DNA from: Owenia fusiformis
Lineage: Eukaryota; Annelida; Polychaeta; Sabellida; Oweniidae
Assembly (NCBI GenBank): GCA_903813345.2
Contig: CAIIXF020000001.1
Location: forward strand, 18,805,915-18,869,914
Length of the DNA: 64,000 nt
Direction of reading: 5' to 3'
The position numbers and the translations under genes are program-made. Within the stretch, counting starts at the first letter, position 1. Every line of letters starts with the position of its first letter. The notes under the pieces are model-generated. The model was given only the letters and a program-made list of their open reading frames with translations, had not been told where the DNA came from and searched no databases. Shown here in pieces: positions 1 through 10,800 of this stretch.

Positions 1-480
1 AATCTACAAGATGTAAAAATAACAAATTGGTCTGAAGCAGGGATAACGCTCAATTAGACCGATTCAATAAAATACAAGTCTCGATTTGGGGAAAGAAGTT
101 CATCAGTGTACTGCGCTAATATTTTTTTGCGAAAAATCAAGAAATATTACCCAAATCAAATTATGACTTTTCAAAAGAAAACATTCAAATCTATATTATG
201 TAAAAAAAATCAAATTTGTCCGAAGCAGGGATAATGCTCATTTAGATTGATGAACTTCGTTCTCCAAACCGAGAATCGTCCTTTTTTCTTTTTTCAATTT
301 TTAATTTTTTTCAAATTTTTTTCACATTTTTCTTTTTTTAAATTTTTTCTTATTTTTCAATTTTTTTTTTCAAAGCGGGAAGATATGCCCTGGAGCGGGC
401 GGGAGATATGGAGGTTCAAGATATGGAAACCTCAAAATCAGGATACGGGATATATCTTACCAACTTATCTTCCTAAAACT
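1..480. repeat. AT-rich repeat fragments, no gene
   Basis: No coding exon seen. Two related blocks (about 24-60 and 208-247) share a GAAGCAGGGATAA core in direct orientation. The segment at 82-107 (ctcgatttggggaaag...) returns inverted near 250-280, so this is the eroded end of a rearranged repeat. Positions 283-372 are a T-rich low-complexity run. Confidence 0.4.
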
Positions 481-1654
481 TTACTTGGCATAGGATAATA
501 AGGGTTATCTTGATCAATAAACTTGGTTTTGGCCCTCCCTTACTCTTCATTTGACCTTAAAAATTCCATTTTTCTTCAGATGGCCTTTCTGAAACATTTG
601 ACAACATTTTCATTCATCAAACCTATCACATTTGACTACAATTTTGCATATAAAGAATTATATAATTCAGGACATGTAATCCAGCATTTTTCGAAATCAA
701 GAACATTTGACAACAATAAAGCAGAACAAATATACAGTATGTAATATACAGATTATCCTATATGAGGTCCATTGCATTCATTGCACACCAGAAATCGACC
801 TATCATTCAAAGCGTTTTTAGAAAATTTTGGAACTGCCATTAAATGACTTCATTTGACTGTTGCTTTGACTAATCAGGGATGATGTCATCTCAATACAGA
901 TTTACATTCTAGACATATGTCGTCTGTGAACCATGAGGTTCCCCCTCTTCTATTCACTTTAGTATTCAGCTATTATACAGTCATGTAGATATAGATGGCA
1001 CACTGATCAGCTGATTAAACTGATATTTAATCAATACAAAATTGCAGTGGCAAAAATACATGTTTCCTGCCAATGAGAAAAGGATGTTTCCAAAATATTT
1101 AAAACATGGGTATATATCTAGCATTGCAATTTGGTAAGAAATATATAAACATGGACACCTGTGAGGCTAGAAGTTATCATGGATAAGCTTACATTTGCAA
1201 ACCATATATTTCATGAATTGTTCAAGTTGTACTATATAAGCCTCTCTTAACATGATTAGGGGATGAGGTCCGGAGAGCAAGGGTTATCTTAATTAAGAAC
1301 CACCCCCCTTGCTCATCATTTGACCTTTTACTCCCTTTTTTGAAATATAAGTATTGTAATGTCTCTTTTTGGTTAGTTTTAAGGGTTATCTTAAATAACT
1401 TCGATGCAAGTATATAGTTACTAATTTTACCACCAGGCAGGTATATTAGAAACTTCCCTAAACTTGAATATCCATCTACAGTTCTAGTGGTTCAATTTTC
1501 ATATTACAAATTAAAATATGTTCAGTAAAAGAAATATTATCTGTCCAATGAAAAATAAATATTTCACTTTTTGTGATTTTATAACTTGGGGTCTATGGGG
1601 ATCTCCCCAACCTAGAAGTCACATTTTCAAGATTAAAGCTGAAACATACTTTTA

Positions 1655-2487
1655 CACAGGCTGGTATCGAAAGATTTGTCCGCTGTGACGGAGCATGCTA
1701 TTTTTCATAAGAACACTAAGAATGCTTCACGATTTATTTTTTAACTCATATGTTTCGTTATATCAAAGATAATTACTTACTCCATGCAATGGATATATCA
1801 TTTGCGTGTAACCTTCACTTCTGTTTGAAGTCAAATAACGCTAGGAGTAAAATCTATTGAAAACGGCGCCAGAGTATCAAATTCTAAAATGTACCATTTC
1901 TTTTTTAAATTTTTTAATGGCATGATATAGTGACATGATAATATTAAAATATGTTTTCAGCATAACTCTGAATGTATTAATGAGATATTAATGCATTGGG
2001 TCTTTTTAATTTTTTCTGTTAAAAATAATATCAATATTTTTTGTCCGCTGTGACGGAGCATTTTCACAGTTCACATTTGCAACTGCTCCGTCAAAGCGGA
2101 CAAAAAAATTAAAGATTATTTTTTATAAAAGAATTAAAAAGACCAAATACATCAACATCTCATTTATACCTTCATAGTTATGCTGAAACCATGTGTAAAT
2201 ATTATCGTGTCACTATATCGTGCCATTAGAAAGTTAAACAAGAAATGGTACATTTTGAAGTATGATACTCCGGCGCCATTTTCAATAGTTTTTCTTCCCA
2301 GCGTAATTGGACTTCAAACAGAAGTGAAAGTTACCCGCAAATGATATATCCATTGCATGGAGTAAATAATTTTGTATGGTATAACGAAACATATGAGTTA
2401 AAAAATAAATCGTGACGTATTCTTAGTGTTTTTATAAAAAATAGCATGCTCCGTCACAGCGGACAAATATTTCGATACCAGCCTGTG
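1655..2487. mobile_element. 833-bp foldback (palindromic) element with TTTTA target duplication
   Basis: The left arm begins CACAGGCTGGTATCGAAA and the right arm ends with its reverse complement. Pairing continues inward for most of the element (for example TTTGTCCGCTGTGACGGAGC at 1677 and 2041 against the reverse complement at 2449 and 2085), with the centre near 2070. It is flanked by TTTTA at 1650-1654 and 2488-2492, a 5-bp target-site duplication. There is no open reading frame of note, so it is non-autonomous and relied on a transposase from elsewhere. Confidence 0.85.
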
Positions 2488-3532
2488 TTTTAGAACCCTC
2501 ATTTCTAGATGTAATTTTACATGTAAATTTCAAATATGATACCAAATTTGACTGAATTTTGAATCTTTAAAGGGCCAAATCAAGATTATTACTACTTCTG
2601 CCTAGCCTATAATTCTGCTATGCATATAATGAATCATACAATCCAGGACATGTTATCCAGCATTTAATTTTTTAAAATCAAGAACATTTGACAACAAGGT
2701 TCAGGATATAGAGATTATCCTGAGGCTAATATATACAGACTATACAATGATCTGTTTATCCCACATACTCAATGTTCAAATATTTGTGCATCTTTCACAA
2801 GTTCAATTCCCCTAGCCCCTGGGCTTAAGGGATTATTGCTTGTGAAAGATGCAATGGTAATCACCTCAATAGAATGAAATACTTGTATAATATTTCAAGT
2901 TTAGTTTCTAGATTTCAATTTGTTTGGTGATAGTGAGATACTAGATCTATAAATTCAAGTGAAATCCCTTAGAAAAAGTCAAAGTTCAACATAACTGATA
3001 TCAGGTATTTGCTTGCTATAAGTAATCAACTATAATACATGTAGATATAGATGGCGTCTGATTAGGTGTACCATGTGTAACATTGGCCCCATATTTTATT
3101 CATAAAAATTGCGACAACAAAATATATGCTTCTTGCCAATGAGAAAAGGATGTTTCCAAAATATTTAAAACATGGGTATATATCTAGCATTACATTCTGG
3201 TAAAAAATTTATAAACATGGAGACCTGTGATGCTAGAATATATCATGGATAAGCTTATATTTTCAAACCATATATTACCATGAAATACTCAAGATGGTAT
3301 ATAAGCCTCTCTTAAAACAAGTAGTACATGAGGTCCGGAGAGCAAGGGTTATCTATGATTTATGAACCCTCCCTTGTTCAACATTTGACCTTTTACTCCC
3401 CTTTTCCTCAATTATCAATAATGTTATGTCTGCCTTTTTAGGACATCTAATCTTCAGGACATGTAATCTATTGATTTAATTATTCAAAACCAAGACCATT
3501 TGACAACAATATAGCATATAATATGAGGTTAT

Positions 3533-3668
3533 ATAATGGTTGATTCTGTATATCATGTTTATACTCAAGTGAGTATATGATATATTCACGAGTGACTGAA
3601 GGGAACGAGTGAATATATCATATACTCACGAGAGTATAATGATATACAGAATCAACCATTATATGATC
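3533..3668. repeat. Imperfect hairpin with GAGTG...GAAGGGAACGAGTG loop
   Basis: ATAATGGTTGATTCTGTATA at about 3535 is the reverse complement of the segment at 3645-3664. Inner arms (tactcaagtgagtatatgat / atatcatatactcacgagag) also pair. Member of the hairpin group described in the findings. Confidence 0.75.
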
Positions 3669-3714
3669 TTATTATCCCACCCTTATATTTAATCAATAAA
3701 AGGTTAATCTAAAT

Positions 3715-3830
3715 TCAGCAGTTGTATATCAAGTCGAAGAGTTGTATACACTGCCCAGGAGTTGTATACGCTATCCAGGAGTTGTATATCGTTCTCAAGA
3801 GTTGTATACGATGAGTGTTGGTTTTATATC
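3715..3830. repeat. Short tandem repeat, 21-23 bp unit with GAGTTGTATA core
   Basis: Five consecutive units contain (G)AGTTGTATA(C/T) separated by 10-13 variable bases. No gene here. Confidence 0.65.
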
Positions 3831-4761
3831 GCAGTTATACAATGCTTTTATACAATCATATAAAGCACTTAGGGTGGGATAATGATTCATACAATTCAGT
3901 ATATATGATTCGGCATTTGTTTCAAAATCAATGACATGTGAGTATAATTTAGCACATTTTGTAACCATATATCCTGGATGACTAAGAATAATTTTTAATG
4001 CAATAATTCATTGCATTAAAATGCAGTTTATTCAGGAATTTGAATTATAATGATAAACGTATAAAAAATATGTTGCACAAAACTCTAACAACTAACAAAA
4101 AAATTATATCCTTAATTTGGTCTAAAATATATTATGGATACAAATATGGAACATATTGTCTATTTCTGATTCTTGTTTCGATTTTAATTTGTTTTGTGAT
4201 AGTGAGATGCTTATTCAAATATTCAAAACAGTCAAATATCGATAGTATTGATAATATCAGATATTCACTTTAGTATTCAGCTTTTATACATGTAGATAGA
4301 GATGGCATACTGATCACTTGAGCTATTTGCAAGATAAAATGCAGTGGCAAAATATATGCTTCCTACCAATGAGAAATAGATTTTTCCAAAATGTTTAAAT
4401 CATGGGAATGTATCAAGTATTCCAATCTGGTAAGAAATATATGAACATTGACATTTGTGATGCTAGAAGTTATTGTGTATAAGCTTATATTTGCAATATT
4501 ATCATGAATTGTTCAAGTTGTACTATATAATCCTCTCTTAACATAGCAACAGAATGAGGTCTGGAGAGCAAGGGTTATCTTGAACAGCGAAGCTGACTCT
4601 CCCTTGTTCAATATTTGACCTTTTACTCCCCTTTTCCTCAATTATCAATTATGTTACGCCAGCTTTTTTGACACATTTCATCAATTAAAAGTTTCCAAAT
4701 GTTTTGACATAATTCCTGCTTGAGAAATATGATTACCTCCACCCCTCTGTCTCAGACTTAC

Positions 4762-4839
4762 CTCAGCTGTGATTTTGATGACATTATATTGTTCCCTTGC
4801 CTGCATATCTTCACACTGGTTGATACGCTCCTCTAAATT
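4762..4839 (-). CDS. OSBPL9: ORP9 exon 6: linker helix
   Basis: 78 nt, 26 codons, phase 0 ([20 protein letters not shown] then IKITAE), acceptor atttgtag, donor gtaagt. Last exon of this gene found in the window. Confidence 0.85.
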
Positions 4840-7800
4840 CTACAAATCAAGATTAATATCTGATGAGTTTGTTGTAATTCACATTTCATCTGCATTCGGT
4901 TTTCACTTTTTCAAACTTCGATGCTATTCACATAATTTTACATGAAAGGAAATACAATTATTTCGTAAGATTTTGTAAGATGCGAAATTAGTAATTAAAT
5001 AAAACATAAATATCAGTATAATTACTACAGTACACAGGGAGATATGCCGAGTACCAAAATAGTACTCATGGCATTTAGCACTAATTGAGTTACCAGTAGA
5101 TATTAGTACTAAATGAGCACTTATGACATAAGTACTGATTTATTGCATTTTTAGTATTCATATGATAAGTGATAAAATAGCACTAATTTTATTGATTTTT
5201 CATTACTCAATGAGTACTCATACATATGCCGAGTACTCAGTTAGTACAAAATAAGATGTAATACTACTAAATTAGCACCCCTGGCACTTTTGCCAGAGTG
5301 TTAATTTAGTACTAATTTTGAACTAATTGAGTAATCGGCATATCTCCCTATGTATTTCTGTAACATTTTCTTGGAATTGGAGTTTAGAGTGGTACAACTG
5401 ATTGGCTGGGAGCTTCGTTATATTTCCATCAAACATCATTATTAGTTGTAATTTATGCATGTAATTTATAAAACAAATGTATAACAAATCACATACCATA
5501 CAAAGAAAGAATCAAATTTAAGTTCCATTGTCAGTCTCTCATCGAGAGCTGAACTCTTAGAAAATTAACTGACTATTGAGGACAAAAACCGGAAGAACTT
5601 ATTTTGAGTTCAGCATTTGGAAGATGAGTACTTGCATGTAATATATTTTTGCTTACTTTAATAATATATTTTTGCTTACTTTAACCTGGTCTATGAGCAG
5701 CTGGAGGTAAGCATCTGTCTCAGCAAGTTTCTTGTCAAAGTCAGCAGGTGAAACTCCGAGAGACTTCTCCCATTTCTGGAATATCACAATGAATAAAATA
5801 CTTGTACAATGTACACATATCTAAGCATGACATTGCATGTCTATAATTCAGTTTCCTTAATTCAATTATGACCTGTAAATAATTTTCAATATAAGAAATG
5901 TTTGAAATGACTTTTAGTATTTCATTTAAGACACAACTCAAGTGACTAACTCCATAAGATGTATTTCTTTTATATATCTTGGAACAATGGGCATATGTCA
6001 AGAAAAATTGGAATTCATATGAAGCTTATATTAGGATGACATCATTGCATCAAGCAATCATCTTGAAAGCCAAAAAGTTATATTCAATCACTTTGTTATC
6101 TGAATGGCACTGAGTACTTTTAAGAGCACTTAGTGGAATCTTACAACAAGCAATATATGTACAATCTTACCATAAGAACCCTCTATAGTTTAGATATACT
6201 CAATTAGATATCATACAAGGTAACATTTTATATGAAGGATATTGAATGTACATGAACTATGAAACAACATAAATAGCTTCATCAAAAGAGGTGGGATAGA
6301 TAACTCAGGGTTCTTACAAATTTAACAATGCATTAACATGCACAATGTAACCACCTGCCATTTGCTACAGGCACCAACTGCCAGCACCAACCATCAAACA
6401 CCAACATCCAAACACCGACCACCATCCACAAAAAGTTGGAGACTATAACAACATGTCACCATTTCAGGTGGTAACATAAAAATGAATTTCCCTGACTTTT
6501 CCTAGTCAGGAAATTTCATTAATCATTCTGATCTTCCCTGACTAAATGAATCATGTAGCTCATCACAGCACAATGTCAACCAAACCTAGCCGTACTACTG
6601 CTGAATTCCACAGAATTATAGCCATCGTAATTTATATGTAAGGAATGGATCATGGAAATCAAATGTGAATTCTGAGAGCCTTTGATCCCCAAGCTAAGCT
6701 CGTTTGAGATCATAAAAAAGCTCAAATATCAAACAAGTTTTTTCGATAACAAATTAAATGGGTCAAGGTCAACATATTGTACAATGTATTGGATTTATGA
6801 ATGAATCAATTCAATGCAGCATTCTGTAATTAAATAAATTGGTATAAATGACTCATCTACATGATCACTGTTATATTTTATAAAATCTAGTACATTATGT
6901 ATATACATGGACTTAACAGCCAACAAGCTAACAAGCATAACAAGCCTTAATTAGTATGAAATACCATGGGTATACTAAGATAGTCATGCATGTTACTGGC
7001 AGGACGTGGGTTCAAACATGACACAAAGGTCCGTATGCTGCTCCTTCTGCGTCCACTTTTGCTTCTCTGTAATAAATATTATTAGCATACAACAGTAAAA
7101 CCTTTCAGTTGTAACTAGGGGTATCACAATATGACGATATGACCTACGATACTGACCTCACAATACTTTATGAACAATAAGATACAGTGTGAATCATAAA
7201 ACTTTATTCAAATTTTTAACTCACAGCGCCATGAAAAATAATTTTCAAGACCAAATAAGCAGGCGATCTTTAATTTCAACAGTTTTACATATCAAGAGTA
7301 CACAAACAATGCCTGAGATTAAGAACTTTTTCTCTTGTTTATTTGATTGAATCTCCCCATACAATTGATACTGAGCTCAGATATATACCGAAAAGTAAGT
7401 TATTATAACTTCAGATCAAAACATTTGGTCATTTGTATATTTTTGACCTGAACAATGCTTCGAAAACTTGAAGTTATGTACTTTCATTTTGAAAACAGAT
7501 ACGACTGATATTCACCAATCTTTACCATTGCAGTTCGTATCCGACGTGAATTGCTCGAGCAACCAAACGCTTGTGGTATCCCTAGTTGTGACAGCCTTTT
7601 AATATGAACAATTTGCTAATGAGGTCTCATTTTTCAAGTAAACATTTTGCTTATTTGGACAAATGTAAACATTTTTTAATATAAACAAACTAAACATCTT
7701 ATGTGATAGACTTAAAGTCTTAATCATGGACTCTGCAGATACTTCCCATGTTTCATAAACAATGAATTATTAAGTCTATTGTATACCCCAATCACAGTAA

Positions 7801-10800
7801 TTCTATTCTAAATTTCAATCAAAACATGCAGTGTCAAGTTTAATTCCTTGTCCAATCAAGGTAGACTACCACATATGGCATTTTTAAACAAGTCGCAGTT
7901 CCACATATTTACTAAAAACAAAACTTGGTTTATATAAGTCACACATCCAATATATCCACACTAAATAGGGATGTTCACCTACAATAGTATTCCAATACAT
8001 AACCAATACACACATAGACAAGGCATTAACATGACAAAATGTCACCACCTTGAAAAGGTCATTAAATTTCAAATCTCAAATCTATAGTCAGATTTGAACT
8101 TTTGAGAACTTGTAGATGATTTTGAAGCAAGTTGAAAAAAGACCCTTTTGACCATTTTTGACCTTAAGAAGGTCATTGAAGGTGAAATCTCAAATCTAAA
8201 GTCAGATTTGAACTTCTGAGAAAAAATTGGTCAAAATGGTCAATTTGAAGCAAGTTGAAAAAATACCCTTTTGACCTTTTTTATACCCTTTTGACCTTAA
8301 GAAGGGCATTGAAGGTCAAATCTTAGAATTAGAATTTGTTACAACCACCTACTGCCGCCCGCCAATATTGCTAACCACCGTCACACAAAAAATGGAGACC
8401 ATAACAACAATATGACACCATTTTTTGTTGGTGACATAAAAACTAAATATGAATGAACAAGACACAACTATCTTTAATAATAAGATGTCGCGGATAGCCG
8501 ATTTCATTTGGATTTGCATAATATTAGCTCTTGGTTCAGAACTGATTAACCAGTTTTTAACCGATAACCAGAATTAATCTACACATTCACTCTGTTCAGG
8601 ACCTGAACCAAAATTGTTCCTTACTGAAGTCAAATGCCCCAAACCGAGCCGTTCCAGATATGACACCTCCAATATTTATAGAGACTATACAATATACTGG
8701 TTTTACTGAGCATGAGTTATACACATAAACATATATACAGGGTGGGCCAAAATATCTCCATTTTCATTTTACTCTGAATAATAAATCTTGGATTTAAAAA
8801 ATATATTTGCTGGTGATTGCTAGAAAAACAGCAAATCTCACCAATAAAACATATTTTATCAAATCACCCATCAATTTGAACATATCAGAGATAAAAGCCA
8901 GACAGTTGTATTGTCTTAATTTGTACCAAATCCATATTTGGAATTATGAAATCTTGGAAATTCCTTGAAGCCCTTGAACCCGAGGCCCTTTGCATATAAG
9001 ACATTGGCCAAAAATATATTAACCAAATACAATGCCCATATTAAGGTTATCAAAAATGACATATTTTCATAAAATGTGGCCATTTTGAATTAAAGGGTTA
9101 CGTATACCTTCCCGTATAAATACAATATGGCGACTCCAGATGAGTCCACTAGATCAGTCTATTTAAGGGAGTTCGGTTTATTCCAGTTTATTCAAATTGT
9201 CTTCATGAAGATAAAACAATGCGTAGAAAAGTTTACAATCTGTAAATATTGAGAGGGTTGCCTTTTATACTAAATGGTGAGCAACACCAAAAACGAGCGT
9301 TCGATTTGCTAAACGATATGCATTACCCTTTAAGTGGCCATATTATTCATCTTATTCATCATCATCAATGTTTCATCATATTCAATATATTGATTGTGTT
9401 TTAAAAAAACAGATATTCAACAACATTGTGGACTTGAGGATTATCATAGTCATTGGTCATCTTATAAATCCCAACTTAAGACAATTCTCAGTATTGTAAG
9501 AAAAACATACTTGCAAGAAAAACCATGGGCTTTCGAAGGCCCATGGAAAAACATACTGGTCATATAAAAGTACTGGTTTACCATTTACTGGTATCACAAA
9601 TCATGTTATTAATTCCCATATCATCATGACACTTAACTAATATACTGGATATGAACAGGCATATAATTGTTGTCATGCAAGTACTGTATATATAAAAAAT
9701 TACTGTATAGCCAAGCCAATAGCCATGCCATTATTTCAAGGTCATGCCACTATACACTACAAGACAGATTTCCATTTGTTATGATTGACTTACACTTTTA
9801 GGATGTGCACGCTGACTAGAATGCTGGTGCTGTAAAAGTGTATAATATTTTGTTAAATTAAGCCTTTGCTGTAGGTATTTCGTTGGCAGGGAGTGTGCAA
9901 ATGTCCCAACCATCTGGCTAAAAATAAGTCCTTATGAAACGAAGCATCATAACTAATTTAGAGCTTTTTAGGCGTTTTTGGTTTAAGATTCATTCTTTGC
10001 TGTGAAAAAATTGCAGAAGCATCTCCTTCAAGGAGATCTTCAGATCCAGTGCATCAACAAGCAATCCAGTTTTATCTTGATATATTGCATTTTGCTTGAG
10101 CATGTTGATGAAAGAATGTTATAATACAATGTGTAAAAGGAAACCAAAAAATATATTTACCTTCAAAGGTTGAGAGTGTCGAAGAATGGCTTCTTCTAGA
10201 GCATCTATCCATTTCTCACGTTCATCAAAGTCGCGAGCTATAAATTAAAAAATATCATTTTAATATTTATCAATGACCAAGAGGCATAATTTTATCAATC
10301 TTCCTAATGATTAAGTTTTTGATAATACAAGGGGAACAGCACCTCTTCTCCATCAGTGCTCAGACTTTCCTGAGAGAATGGGGAGGGGAAGTATATACTA
10401 TATACAGGGTCTTCGAAACTCTAATACATTTTTTAAGGCTGACATTAATAATTTTAATTTTCATTGGACGGATTGTTTTGTCCATACTCCAAGTCTAGTT
10501 TTGTCCATACTACCAAATCTAATTTTGTCCATACTACCAAGTCTAGTTTTATCCATACTACTAAGTCAGTTTTGTCCATAATACCAAGTCTAGTTTTGTC
10601 CATACTACCAAGTCTAGTTTGTCCAAACTACCAAGTCTAGTCTTGTCCATATTACCAAGTCTAGTTTTGTCCAGACTACCAAATCTAGTTTTGTCCATAC
10701 TAACAAGTATAGTTTTGTCCATACTACCAAGTATAGTTTTGTCCATACTGCCCAGTCAAGTTGAAAAGGACCTTTTTGATCTTTTTTGCCTTTAGATGGT

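Larger units (their letters stand above)
480..4700. repeat. Degenerate 1.23-kb tandem repeat, about 3.5 units
   Basis: The landmark GAGAGCAAGGGTTATCT occurs near 1275, 3334 and 4564 (a diverged form near 499), followed each time by a TTGACCTTTTACTCCC block about 45-60 bases later. A second landmark, CCAATGAGAAAAGGATGTTTCC, occurs at about 1070 and 3137, with a diverged copy near 4365. After subtracting the foldback insertion at 1655-2487, the spacing is about 1.23 kb each time. The first unit is shortened to about 785 bp. Units differ by many substitutions and indels, so the array is old. No exon of the minus-strand ORP9 gene was recognised in it. Confidence 0.7.
5776..10160. other. OSBPL9: ORP9 intron 4 (4.4 kb)
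   Basis: Contains two HINE-like copies (6330-6479 and 8022-8439), a solo mariner-like terminus near 8739, a short near-perfect palindrome at 9521-9544 (CCATGGGC...GCCCATGG), and the two candidate small exons. Otherwise plain AT-rich sequence. Confidence 0.6.

Noticed and set aside
6990-7020. tRNA B-box-like GTGGGTTCAAAC
   Set aside because: No A-box or cloverleaf could be formed around it.
8739-8762. Complete mariner element starting CAGGGTGGGCCAAAATATC
   Set aside because: No matching right terminus was found within the following several kb; only a solo end, as also at 52349-52362.
10561-10746. MDKTRLGS repeat protein on the minus strand
   Set aside because: A 24-bp DNA repeat is open in frame by arithmetic; it ends inside the repeat and lacks any gene context.
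10470-10755. CRISPR-like array
   Set aside because: Units are contiguous 24-mers without distinct spacers, in an animal genome.
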